19,368 bases of DNA from Holosporales bacterium. Lineage in GTDB: Bacteria; Pseudomonadota; Alphaproteobacteria; RUG11792. The stretch is from NCBI GenBank assembly GCA_031267075.1, contig JAIRZU010000051.1:1-19368 (forward strand), in the 5' to 3' direction. The number at the start of each line of letters is the position of its first letter. The stretch's first letter is position 1. The notes below the pieces were generated by a model. It was not told the DNA's origin and made no database searches. It saw only the letters and a list, made by a program, of their open reading frames with translations. Positions 1-7,559 of the stretch are shown here, in pieces. The position numbers and the translations under genes were made by a program.

Positions 1-10
1 TTTGGGATTT

Positions 11-205
11 TCAGATGAGTATAGATGACTGACGAATGCTAAAGTAGCGTGCACGCGGTACATTGTTGTTGACATATGAGACGGCATGTTCACCCTCTCT
101 GAGATAACTCAGCCACCTCAAGAACCTTACTAACCTACTCCATAGGGGGGGGTATGCCTCGCGATTTTTTGTAAGCGACAAATATGCTAAAACAGCAGCG
201 AGCAT
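11..205 (-). CDS. Doubtful small ORF with hydrophobic N-terminus
   Basis: A 64-residue ORF that I do not recognise. Its first 17 codons lie inside the 104-bp repeat (155-258), and the same N-terminal peptide, with one substitution (S10L), is encoded by the other copy at 15194 before that frame stops. The start MLAAVLAYLSLTKNREA is signal-peptide-like but has no Shine-Dalgarno sequence: the upstream bases are A/C-rich. Directly after the repeat the coding strand has a C8 tract (145-152 on + as G8). The remainder is basic and aromatic (RLVRFLRWLSYLR) with no family motif. It may be the eroded start of an exported protein gene, or a chance ORF across a noncoding repeat. Low confidence that it is expressed. 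Confidence 0.2.
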   Translation of the reverse strand: MLAAVLAYLSLTKNREAYPPLWSRLVRFLRWLSYLREGEHAVSYVNNNVPRARYFSIRQSSILI

Positions 206-258
206 TGTTGTTTTGGTTTGTGATGGTGGAGTTAGATATTGCAGATAGCTTTTTGGAT
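155..258 (-). repeat. 104-bp dispersed repeat, copy A (inverted relative to copy B)
   Basis: The reverse complement of 155-258 matches 15141-15244 over the full 104 bp with 5 mismatches and no gaps by eye. Inside it is a near-palindrome: in copy B a 9-bp perfect stem (AAAACAGCA / TGCTGTTTT) around an 8-nt loop; in copy A one stem position is changed so that it can still form a G-U pair on the + strand transcript. Sequence on either side of the two copies is unrelated. The nature of the unit (IS end, REP-like repeat, or promoter plus signal-peptide segment) is unknown. Confidence 0.85.
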
Positions 259-311
259 TACTTCAGTGGAGCAGAGGATCCACGTGAAGACTGGAATAGG
301 CTTTACAGTAC

Positions 312-329
312 AACAGAGATTCTGTTTTT
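312..329 (+). terminator. Weak intrinsic-terminator-like hairpin
   Basis: AACAGA and TCTGTT form a 6-bp stem around a 3-nt loop and run into a short T tract. The stem has only two G-C pairs and no gene is recognised upstream on this strand, so this is only a possible terminator. The rest of 259-490 holds nothing I can identify. Confidence 0.2.
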
Positions 330-507
330 AATCTTTAGGTCATGCTCATAGGCATAATGGCGAGGGACAGCTTCTCTCCACCTCATTTGCCATCATAATA
401 GCTATTCATGATGACATACTAAAGATACAAGGCGAGGGGGTTTTTCTCCCTTCCCACGTTATGGAGATAAAATTTAAAACATTTATATGATCAGTGTGAG
501 ATTTTTC

Positions 508-516
508 TGCTAGAAT
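508..516 (+). promoter_or_regulatory. Extended -10 promoter of ctrA
   Basis: The sequence TGCTAGAAT has the form TG-N-TAxAAT of an extended -10 element and lies 33 bp before the preferred ctrA start at 550. No good -35 is seen 17 bp upstream, as expected when the TG extension is used. A short A/T-rich stretch with TTTAAAAC precedes it, but no exact TTAA-N7-TTAA CtrA box was found. Confidence 0.45.
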
Positions 517-532
517 TAATTGCGAGGGGAAG

Positions 533-553
533 ATGTTTCGGCGTTGGTTGTGA
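533..553 (+). promoter_or_regulatory. Six-codon upstream ORF overlapping the ctrA start
   Basis: The best Shine-Dalgarno in the ctrA leader (GAGGGGAAG, 524-532) sits directly before an ATG at 533 that opens a 6-codon reading frame (MFRRWL). Its TGA stop (551-553) overlaps the GTG start of ctrA at 550 in a GTGA junction. This arrangement would allow translational coupling of ctrA to the mini-ORF. It is seen in the sequence; function is inference. Confidence 0.35.
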
Positions 554-1257
554 GATTACTCATAGTTGAGGATGACAGCAGCATCGCGCATTGCATAGAA
601 GCAACGTGCATAGCTGATAGAATGATATGTCATCTAGCAGAAGACGGAGTAGCCGCCCTGGAGATGATCAGGACGTGTGACTACGATGCTGTAGTACTGG
701 ATTTAATGCTGCCTGATATAAATGGCTTTGAAATCCTTGCAAGGCTGCGATCTATCAAAATCGGTACCCCTGTAATAGTCCTGTCAGGACTGGATACCAT
801 TGAAGACAAGGTCAGATGTCTAACGATCGGAGCTGATGACTATATCACGAAACCGTTTAGCAGAATAGAACTGGTAGCGAGAATCTACGCAATCGTGAGG
901 AGGACGGTCGGCCACTTCTCATCGCTCATAACCGTAGGCCCGATAGAAATTAACATAAAGCAGCGATGTGTGAAGGTGTTTAACGTAGAGCTTTCACTTA
1001 CAAGCAAAGAGTATGCAATTATGGAACTACTCGCTCTAAAGAAAGGAGCCATCCTCCCGAAGGAAGCGTTTTTGAATCACATATATGGTGGGATGGATGA
1101 GCCAGAGGTGAAGATAGTCGATGTTTTCATATGTAGGCTCAGAAAGAAAATTTCTGATATAACTGGAGGGTTAAATTTCATCGAGACCGTCTGGGGACGC
1201 GGCTACACACTAAAAACGTTCGATGAAGAGAGTGATGAGGAATCACAGGTAGCCTAA
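550..1257 (+). CDS. ctrA: Cell-cycle response regulator CtrA (OmpR family)
   Basis: DNA-binding master regulator of the alphaproteobacterial cell cycle, activated by the CckA-ChpT phosphorelay in relatives. Counting from the GTG at 550 the protein has 235 residues. The receiver domain (about 1-115) shows the acidic pair E7-D8-D9, phosphoacceptor D51 (VVLDLMLP) and K101 (ITKPF). The C-terminal winged-helix domain (about 125-222) carries LTSKEYAIMELL, KEAFLNHIYGGMDEPE and KIVDVFICRLRKKI, which match the CtrA subgroup closely, then VWGRGYTL. The reading frame is open back to a TTG at 520, but CtrA proteins begin with a short M-R-hydrophobic-LIVEDD segment, which favours 550. The acidic tail DEESDEESQ is a little unusual. 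The gene stands alone with its own extended -10 promoter. Confidence 0.95.
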   Translation: MRLLIVEDDSSIAHCIEATCIADRMICHLAEDGVAALEMIRTCDYDAVVLDLMLPDINGFEILARLRSIKIGTPVIVLSGLDTIEDKVRCLTIGADDYITKPFSRIELVARIYAIVRRTVGHFSSLITVGPIEINIKQRCVKVFNVELSLTSKEYAIMELLALKKGAILPKEAFLNHIYGGMDEPEVKIVDVFICRLRKKISDITGGLNFIETVWGRGYTLKTFDEESDEESQVA

Positions 1258-1760
1258 AAGTTGGGTAGCCCTTTTCCTGACATAGGCCACCCTCCATAAA
1301 TTCCAATCCTACTCTAGGTGGAGAGATCCACCGATTCAACATATGAACTCTGCGAGAGAGCCGGTCTACATGTTCTCGAGAGTCCATCATAATGACTGTA
1401 TCATACCAAATCCCGTAAATAATGTGCTACAGTCTGCGAAGGAGATTTTTCTTGTGGTTAAACGATGGCAGGAGTTAGCAGATTCGGTAATGACACCTGG
1501 AGAGGCTTCATCCAGCTGAAACTGATGTCAAGCCTATCAGGGAAGCCCATAGCTACATGGCTTCCCACATCAGGCCGCAGTGAGCTAATGTAGGCTCTTG
1601 TAGGCTCTAACCTAGCGATACACTGAAGAGGGCAGCTCCTGTTCCGTCCCGTTGCAGATACATGTGCCACGGAATGCTGAGTGGGTGATCAGTCCGGGAC
1701 GCCTCCTGCTATCAAACTCTCATGGCTTGGCTCATATGTAATGGATATAAAATGATAAAA
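1258..1760. other. Gene-free interval rich in stable hairpins
   Basis: No convincing coding sequence lies between ctrA and the next gene. Three clear hairpins are present: 1317-1332 (6-bp perfect stem GGTGGA/TCCACC with a GAGA loop), 1347-1383 (10-bp stem with one bulged G and a 16-nt loop), and 1540-1566 (10-bp stem GGGAAGCC-AT with one bulged C). There is also a possible longer-range pairing of CGTCCCG near 1647 with CGGGACG near 1697. The stretch could be a long structured 3' UTR or an unrecognised RNA gene. I could not match it to RNase P RNA, tmRNA or SRP RNA signatures. Confidence 0.4.
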
Positions 1761-1761
1761 T

Positions 1762-1770
1762 TGCTATAAT
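1762..1770 (+). promoter_or_regulatory. Extended -10 promoter of the 1801 gene
   Basis: TGCTATAAT is a perfect extended -10 (TG-N-TATAAT), 30 bp before the ATG at 1801, in an A/T-rich stretch. No clear -35 element is visible. Confidence 0.6.
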
Positions 1771-1800
1771 AGTAAAAGATATATAGCATCATGGTGTAGG

Positions 1801-2817
1801 ATGGTAAAAAGTGGGATGAAATATGCGTTGCTAATAATAGCAATAGAAACCACGGCAGCTGGAAGTCGACCCACATCTGAAGATACCTCCACGAACCCAC
1901 CCGCTCAGCATGCTGCGGATGAAGTAGCATACCTTGAGAAACTAGGTGAAAAGGGACAGGAGCTGTACCAACTAACCAGAGAAGTAAGGGACACAATCTC
2001 CCTGATATCGAAAATTAACATGGCGGAGTGGAACAATCCCAGCGAAAATCCCGCACAGACTGCCACATCACTGGCGAGGCGAGCGGGTGATAGATCCGCC
2101 GAGGTACTTAAGCGATGCGAGCGCATGAACCCAAACGTAGCGAAGCCTCTGCTAAAACAATGCTGTGTCCAGCTAGGAAGAGTCGCTCACGCGATGATGT
2201 TAAAGAGCGAGGAGCTAATAGGAATCAGACAGTACGCTAGCGCAAAAGACCAGACCCAACTCCAGCACTGCATAGATGAGCTTCGTGCGGGCTTCAGACT
2301 GCTTCGCCGAGCAGCGAGGGCCGCAAGATTACTTTACGAGGAATGTGAAGAAATGACCGCACCTGCAGGCACGGATCCACATGAGATACGCCAAATCAAT
2401 GAGTTGGTCAGAGACCACAGAGGAACACTAGATATCTGGCGTCGAGGAGGTATAGAAAACCAACGGCTCGATGGAACAGAGTATCGTGCGAAACTGAGCA
2501 TGCTCCTTCGAGAATACCGGTTTGAGATGGAGCATCCCGCAACTGGGGAGCGGCTGAAGGAGATACTACACAACCTGAACTTAATTATCGAACAAGCCAG
2601 AATACAAACCCTCGCTGGCGCAGCAGCACCGTTACAGAACAGCATTGCCAACATTGGATACGAGCCGTGGCCCAATGCTGAAATCGTACCGAACGAACGC
2701 TCTATTCCTGACGAGACACTTCCCACATGCGATCAAGTACTGGACATCATCGAGCGCATGACCGACATAGTGCGCACTCCCGACCCTCCACAGGAAGACG
2801 AGGCAAGTCCAGAATGA
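1801..2817 (+). CDS. Exported helical protein of unknown function
   Basis: A 338-residue protein I do not recognise. Residues 1-22 look like a Sec signal peptide: basic start (K3, K7), hydrophobic core YALLIIAI, and a small-residue end TTAAGS. The mature part is predicted by eye to be almost wholly helical and charged, with Arg/Ala/Leu-rich stretches such as LRAGFRLLRRAARAARLL (about 165-185) and LKEILHNLNLIIEQARIQTL, and an acidic Pro-containing tail (TPDPPQEDEASPE). Four Cys occur in the N-terminal half, including a CC pair (about 118-119). GGTG four bases before the ATG may serve as ribosome-binding site. The gene has its own extended -10 promoter and ends 46 bp from the convergent trkA. 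It appears richer in G+C than its neighbours. A secreted, host-interaction or periplasmic role is only inference. Confidence 0.75.
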   Translation: MVKSGMKYALLIIAIETTAAGSRPTSEDTSTNPPAQHAADEVAYLEKLGEKGQELYQLTREVRDTISLISKINMAEWNNPSENPAQTATSLARRAGDRSAEVLKRCERMNPNVAKPLLKQCCVQLGRVAHAMMLKSEELIGIRQYASAKDQTQLQHCIDELRAGFRLLRRAARAARLLYEECEEMTAPAGTDPHEIRQINELVRDHRGTLDIWRRGGIENQRLDGTEYRAKLSMLLREYRFEMEHPATGERLKEILHNLNLIIEQARIQTLAGAAAPLQNSIANIGYEPWPNAEIVPNERSIPDETLPTCDQVLDIIERMTDIVRTPDPPQEDEASPE

Positions 2818-2863
2818 GGAGAGAGACCAGACCTGCATAAGAAGCAATCCAAGTAGGGCTCTG

Positions 2864-4237
2864 CTACCTCAGGTATTTTGGCTTGTTTTGGAAGAATGTT
2901 ATGATTTTGTCGAGTGAGTTTTTTCTGGCTATCAGGAGGATTCTATCGTTCACGTTGATAAGGATTTTTCGCGGGAGGGTTAGGGTTTCTTCGGCTCTCA
3001 CGATTGCTATAACTCGGACTTCGTTTTTCGATTCGATCTCAGAAGTTGACATTCCAATGGCGTAGCATCCATCCTTTGCATCTACTGCAAATACGTATAT
3101 CTCATCGTCTTCCAGCGCCAGCACATCCTCGATTTCGCCATCTCTCAGATACCGTAAGATTCTGGAAATTGCGGCGAGCCTGGAATTCAGGATTGCGTTT
3201 ATGCCGAGTGAGTGGAGTATCGAGGAGTATGACACTTCATTCAGCACTGCAGCTACCCGCTTCGCTCCAAGGTTCTTCGCTAGCAGGCACGAGATGATGT
3301 TGGTCTTATCATCTTCTGTGATTGATATCACTACCCCGGCCTCCTCGATGTTAGCCGTCATCAGAGCATCAGGGTCCAATGGGTCTCCGTGCAGTACCGT
3401 CGCATTGTCGAATTTTGCTGCTAGTAGCTCTGCGTTTTTTAAATCCTTCTCTATGACCTTGATGGCGATGTCACTGAAGGAGGCTGCGTCGATGATTGCC
3501 TCACACATATCCCCGCCTCCTATCATCACCACGGTGTTCGTTTCAATTGTTGCATACCCAAACAAGTTCATGGCATACTGAATATTGCTCCTGGGGCAGG
3601 CGAAGTACACTATATCATTCCCCTCGATGACATCCGCTTGGCCTGGTAGTATCCCACTTGCCTCTCCATTTTTCCTGATGTACAGGATGGCGATGCAGCC
3701 AAGCTCATCGATGGATGTGATGTACTTCACCGGCACATTCGCGATGGCAGAGTTCTTTTTGCAGACTACCCCTATCACCATCATCTTATTGCCAACACAA
3801 GAAACAGCATCCAGTGAGCCTGGGATCAGCATGTTTCTCCTGACTATCTTGGAGACCTCAAAGTATGGGGATACTGCGAAATTGACGGAGAGTGCTATAT
3901 TCCTCAGCAGCGCTCCATTGTTAAAATATGACCACTTGTTCAGCCTAGCTATCTTCATTCCTGTCCCGAACATGGATGCCGCAATCTGGCATGCAACGAT
4001 GTTCGTTTCATCAGATGATGTTACGGCTATAACGGCGTTAGCCTCTTGCAATCCAGCTTCCTTTAGTACGTTGAAATCTGTGGCATCCCCTAGAACTGGC
4101 TTCGCATCTATCCTCTCAGAGATTCTATTCAAGGCCGATGTGCATGAGTCAATTATCGATATGTTTGCACCAGAAAGAGCTAGTGATCTAGCGACACCAT
4201 ACCCGATATTCCCAGCCCCCAGGATGACAACATTCAC
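2864..4237 (-). CDS. trkA: Trk-type K+ uptake regulatory NAD-binding protein TrkA
   Basis: Peripheral cytoplasmic gating subunit of the Trk potassium uptake system, binding NAD(H) or adenine nucleotides. At 457 residues it has the standard full length, with two RCK units in tandem. RCK-N1 begins at residue 1 with VVILGAGNIGYGVA and an acidic strand end (IIDS), followed by a GDATDFNVLKEAG segment. A TrkA-C domain follows at about 135-220. RCK-N2 begins at about 232 (VVMIGGGDMCEAI, then VIEKD and HGDPLDPDAL), with a second TrkA-C at about 370-455. The second nucleotide-binding loop reads GGGDMC, so it is less canonical than the first. The start is 3 bp after the ntrX stop, so this is the last gene of ntrY-ntrX-trkA, the order known in many alphaproteobacteria, where hfq often follows. 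Here hfq is absent. No TrkH/TrkG channel gene is in the window. Confidence 0.95.
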   Translation of the reverse strand: MNVVILGAGNIGYGVARSLALSGANISIIDSCTSALNRISERIDAKPVLGDATDFNVLKEAGLQEANAVIAVTSSDETNIVACQIAASMFGTGMKIARLNKWSYFNNGALLRNIALSVNFAVSPYFEVSKIVRRNMLIPGSLDAVSCVGNKMMVIGVVCKKNSAIANVPVKYITSIDELGCIAILYIRKNGEASGILPGQADVIEGNDIVYFACPRSNIQYAMNLFGYATIETNTVVMIGGGDMCEAIIDAASFSDIAIKVIEKDLKNAELLAAKFDNATVLHGDPLDPDALMTANIEEAGVVISITEDDKTNIISCLLAKNLGAKRVAAVLNEVSYSSILHSLGINAILNSRLAAISRILRYLRDGEIEDVLALEDDEIYVFAVDAKDGCYAIGMSTSEIESKNEVRVIAIVRAEETLTLPRKILINVNDRILLIARKNSLDKIITFFQNKPKYLR

Positions 4238-4240
4238 CTA

Positions 4241-5662
4241 TCATCCCTCCTGCAGTTTGAACAGTTTCGAGTCAACGATGTTGAGCGATTTCAATTTCCT
4301 GTGAAGCGCAGATCTCTCCATGCCGACGAACTTCGCAGTCTGAGATATGTTCCCTGAAAACTTACGCAGCTGCTCTATGAAGTACTCCCTTTCAAACGCC
4401 TCACGTGCCTCCTTTATCGATAGCTCAGAGACCATCGCAATGAACTTTGCATTGGTGGTGGTTACTTCTGGGCTGCGGCCATCCACTATCTCCTTCGGTA
4501 GATCATTGATCGTAACGATCCCATCGTTCTCGTTATTTTCGGATAGCGCTACTGTGACGATCCAGTCCACCATGTTCTTCATCTGCATCGTATCCCCTGG
4601 CCAATGGTAGGCGTTCAGCAGCCCAAGCGTCTCACTTGAAAACTTCCGAGGAGCTACATTATGCGCGACGGATGCCTGCTCCATGAAATAGTCGAGCAGG
4701 TAAGGAATGTCCTCTCGCCTCGATTTGAGTGGGAGGATTTTCAAGATGTTTGCACTGAGCCTACAGTACAGCTCATCACTCACCTCCCCAGCGGAAATGA
4801 GTTGCTGAACATCAGGTGGGAAGCTAGCGATGATCCTCACATCTATCTTGGTCTTCTCAGCCGTTCCAATTCTCATGAATGCATCATCCTTGATAAGCTT
4901 AAGGAGTTTGATTTGAAACTCATAAGGTGCAACGACGAGCTCATCGATAAACAACGTCCCACCATTAACTTTCTCCAGTAGCCCAGGCTTGATGGTGGTA
5001 GACACTCCATCGTTAGTCTCAGTTCCAAAGAGGTTAGCCTCGAGTTGCTTCACGTGTGCGGCACGGCAGTTTAGAACTCCAAATGGATTCTTCGCGCGAG
5101 GAGATAGGTTATGGATGCTCCTCGCCACAATCTCTCTATCAGACCCGAATGGCCCGATAATCACACAGCGCCCATTGAGGGGGGCTATCCGGCTTACCAG
5201 CTGCTTAATCTGTGATACGTTTTGGGAGCGGCCTGGAATGCTATCGGAGACCTTCGCCTTAATCCTGAGCTCTGCATTTTCAGCCTGAAGCTTCGAGGCC
5301 TCTATAGCTTTTTCAATCGACGTTATCAGCCTCCTGGAATCGAATGGCTTCTCTATGAAATCATACGCTCCATGCCTTATAGCGGTGACGGCGGTTTCTA
5401 TGGTTCCATGGCCACTCATCATAATCGCCTGCAGATAGTTGTAGTCCTTCTTGATCACATCCAGCAGACGGATTCCATCGTTATCTCCATCACCGAGCCA
5501 TACGTCGATAATCACGAGGTTGGGCCTTCTGGCTTTGAGGGCGTCCATAGCCTCAACGTATCCACCAGCCACACTCGTCTCATATCCATTATCACGTAGT
5601 ATGCCAGATACGAGCTCCCTGATATCCGCCTCATCATCCACCACTAAAATATTAAATGCCAT
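4241..5662 (-). CDS. ntrX: NtrX-type two-component response regulator
   Basis: Cytoplasmic partner of the NtrY kinase. Counting from the ATG at 5662 there are 473 residues: receiver domain (about 1-120, phosphoacceptor D53 in VIIDVWL, S83, K105 in EKPF), a central AAA+ domain of the sigma54-activator type (about 140-365), and a C-terminal Fis-type helix-turn-helix (about 430-465, GNISQTAKFVGMERSALHRK). The open frame extends 12 bases further to 5674, but only the ATG at 5662 has a proper Shine-Dalgarno (GAGGG, 4-5 bases before it). Either start overlaps the end of ntrY, implying translational coupling. Odd points: the Walker A loop reads GPFGSDRE where GxxGxGKE is normal, and the GAFTGA loop that touches sigma54 is missing, although the Walker-B-like GGTLFIDEL is present. 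It probably acts without sigma54, as other NtrX proteins do. Confidence 0.95.
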   Translation of the reverse strand: MAFNILVVDDEADIRELVSGILRDNGYETSVAGGYVEAMDALKARRPNLVIIDVWLGDGDNDGIRLLDVIKKDYNYLQAIMMSGHGTIETAVTAIRHGAYDFIEKPFDSRRLITSIEKAIEASKLQAENAELRIKAKVSDSIPGRSQNVSQIKQLVSRIAPLNGRCVIIGPFGSDREIVARSIHNLSPRAKNPFGVLNCRAAHVKQLEANLFGTETNDGVSTTIKPGLLEKVNGGTLFIDELVVAPYEFQIKLLKLIKDDAFMRIGTAEKTKIDVRIIASFPPDVQQLISAGEVSDELYCRLSANILKILPLKSRREDIPYLLDYFMEQASVAHNVAPRKFSSETLGLLNAYHWPGDTMQMKNMVDWIVTVALSENNENDGIVTINDLPKEIVDGRSPEVTTTNAKFIAMVSELSIKEAREAFEREYFIEQLRKFSGNISQTAKFVGMERSALHRKLKSLNIVDSKLFKLQEG

Positions 5663-7481
5663 TGTGTCCCTCATCTACACTTTGAATTTTCGGAAGCGAA
5701 ATCGCGATGCTGGCACCATGCAACAATCGGGACTTACCGAGTACTATCTCACCTGAGTGGTCGGTAACTATCTTGTGAACTATCGATAGTCCCAACCCAG
5801 TGCCGGCTGCGCGCGTCGTGTAATATGGATCAAGCGCCTTCTCTAATGACCCATCCAAAAATCCTGGCCCATCATCATCGATAGTCATATGCATAACATT
5901 ACCATCTTCCCACATATGTAGCACGATGTTCCCGATCACATCCTCGGTGGCCTGAGAGTTTTCAGTGATCGCATTCACGGAGTTCTGGAGTAGATTCACG
6001 ATGGCCCTGTTAATCTGATCCTGATCAATAGCACAGAGCAATGGCTCCACATCGTATGTCTGGTGGAATAGAATTTTCCTGTTGGCATTAGCCTGCATAA
6101 ATACAATTTCCCTCAACAGCTTCGTTATGTCAATCCTTTCAAATTTCGGTGTCGGCATCCTTGCGAAATCGGAAAACTCTTTTACCAGTTTCTCGATGCA
6201 GCCGACCTGCCTTACGATGGTGCTGATACATGATGTGAACACCTCCGGCTGAGTCTGGATCTCCTTAGAGTACTTGCTCTTGAGACGCTCCGCAGACAGC
6301 TGTATAGGAGTCAGTGGATTCTTAATTTCATGAGCAATCTTCCGGGCGATGTCGCGCCAGGCATTCTGTCTATTAGACACTATCAGTTGCTGCTTCTGGC
6401 GTTCCAGTTTCATCATCATATCATTAAACGTCGCTATCAGTATGTCCCATTCGTTCTTGATAATCCGCACTCGAATCGGGGTGTTGTAATCCCCAGATGC
6501 TATATTTTTCGTCGCGACTATCAGCTTGTTGATCGGCTCCAAAATCCGGTTTGCAAACAGTATCCCTACCAGTATCGCAATCAGTAGCAGCATCACGGTT
6601 ATCGCCGAGAAGACAACCATAAATGAGATTTTAATTCCGGCTCGCTGAGTGGCTAGATTCGTGTACTCCATCACGGCCGTCTTGATCCTATGTTTATGAT
6701 CCAGTATCGTCTTATCTATCGGGGTAGCGGCTATGAGGTATATCCCAAGGTTGTGGTCTATAATCGTACCTGAAATCACACGATCACCAGACTCCCATGT
6801 GATCACTCCACCACGATCTAGTAGCTCGATTTCTCCTGGAAGATCCTCATACTGAAGCGACATGGAAAACGGTGTATTGGCTATGACGGTGAGAGCGCCT
6901 ATCCCTGTGCTCTGTATCACAGCGACATCAACTTTAAGGGCCGCCGTCTCAGCCTCAATAATATTTTGCACCTTCGTCCCATTCACTGTAAACTCATTTA
7001 TGCATGATCGCACTTCCTCCGCCATCCCATTCGTGAAATTCTCCATATTGAATTTCACATCGTCTATGTAGATTGAGGCGACATCCTTAGCGTTATCAAT
7101 GACATTCTTCACGGGGGTCTTGAACAGGTTCTCAACGCCGATATTGAAGAACAGGATAGCGAAGATGAAAACGCACACAGCCGGTACAATCGTAGCCCCT
7201 GAGAATAGGGTTATAATCTGCCTATGGAACAGCTTCCGTCCGTCCGTTCTATTCCTGAAGCTAAGGATCCCTCTGATGCGACTTACCAGTGGCCAGCATA
7301 CTAAAATGACTAGCATAACATCGGCACACAGCAGCGAGAAGACCAATCCCAAATTCGTAGTGAGGCTACTACAGAAATTTAAAATGATCCATGGAGCGAT
7401 AAGCAAAACGCCCGCTGCCGCAGCTATATGCTGACGTAATATGTGGTTCCTCCTTAATAGCCTTATTACTGAGCTCATCAC
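5652..7481 (-). CDS. ntrY: NtrY-type membrane sensor histidine kinase
   Basis: Inner-membrane histidine kinase that phosphorylates NtrX; the pair is linked to nitrogen, redox or envelope responses in alphaproteobacteria. The 609 residues show three N-terminal membrane segments (about 17-37, 43-66, 89-113), a periplasmic sensor region (about 114-283), a fourth membrane segment (about 285-312), a HAMP linker (314-365), and then directly the HisKA domain with phosphoacceptor H384 (KIAHEIKNPLTPIQLSAERL). The ATPase domain has an N box (N496, N500), G1 (DDDGPGF, 535-541) and G2 (GTGLGLSIV, 560-568). The PAS domain common in longer free-living NtrY proteins (about 750 residues) is not evident, fitting a reduced intracellular form. 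The start is GTG at 7481 followed by ATG, with only a weak TTGAG before it. It heads the ntrY-ntrX-trkA operon. Confidence 0.95.
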   Translation of the reverse strand: MMSSVIRLLRRNHILRQHIAAAAGVLLIAPWIILNFCSSLTTNLGLVFSLLCADVMLVILVCWPLVSRIRGILSFRNRTDGRKLFHRQIITLFSGATIVPAVCVFIFAILFFNIGVENLFKTPVKNVIDNAKDVASIYIDDVKFNMENFTNGMAEEVRSCINEFTVNGTKVQNIIEAETAALKVDVAVIQSTGIGALTVIANTPFSMSLQYEDLPGEIELLDRGGVITWESGDRVISGTIIDHNLGIYLIAATPIDKTILDHKHRIKTAVMEYTNLATQRAGIKISFMVVFSAITVMLLLIAILVGILFANRILEPINKLIVATKNIASGDYNTPIRVRIIKNEWDILIATFNDMMMKLERQKQQLIVSNRQNAWRDIARKIAHEIKNPLTPIQLSAERLKSKYSKEIQTQPEVFTSCISTIVRQVGCIEKLVKEFSDFARMPTPKFERIDITKLLREIVFMQANANRKILFHQTYDVEPLLCAIDQDQINRAIVNLLQNSVNAITENSQATEDVIGNIVLHMWEDGNVMHMTIDDDGPGFLDGSLEKALDPYYTTRAAGTGLGLSIVHKIVTDHSGEIVLGKSRLLHGASIAISLPKIQSVDEGHNGI

Positions 7482-7510
7482 TCAAATTTGTCAAATGGCT
7501 CTACGAGCAG

Positions 7511-7519
7511 ATTGTAACA
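7511..7519 (-). promoter_or_regulatory. Extended -10 promoter of the ntrY operon
   Basis: On the minus strand TGTTACAAT (TG-N-TACAAT) lies 30 bp before the ntrY start. No -35 at standard spacing is convincing. Confidence 0.4.
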
Positions 7520-7559
7520 CAACACAACCGACAATAGACTTCTTTCGTAGCTTCCACTC

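Noticed and set aside
441..519. CtrA self-regulatory box upstream of ctrA
   Set aside because: TTAA-like half sites occur in this A/T-rich leader, but none has the exact TTAA-N7-TTAA spacing.
1458..1670. A 70-residue ORF in the ctrA downstream interval
   Set aside because: It has no ribosome-binding site or motif and overlaps the hairpin at 1540-1566; structured RNA or nothing is more likely.
1258..1760. RNase P RNA, tmRNA or SRP RNA in the long intergenic region
   Set aside because: The conserved core motifs of these RNAs were looked for on both strands and not found.
2818..2863. Bidirectional terminator between the 1801 gene and trkA
   Set aside because: Only a 4-bp GTAG/CTAC stem without a following T run is present, too weak to call.
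3585..4304. A 239-residue plus-strand ORF opposite trkA
   Set aside because: It is antisense to a gene with clear RCK motifs over its whole length, and its composition is that of a shadow frame; no ribosome-binding site or family motif was seen.
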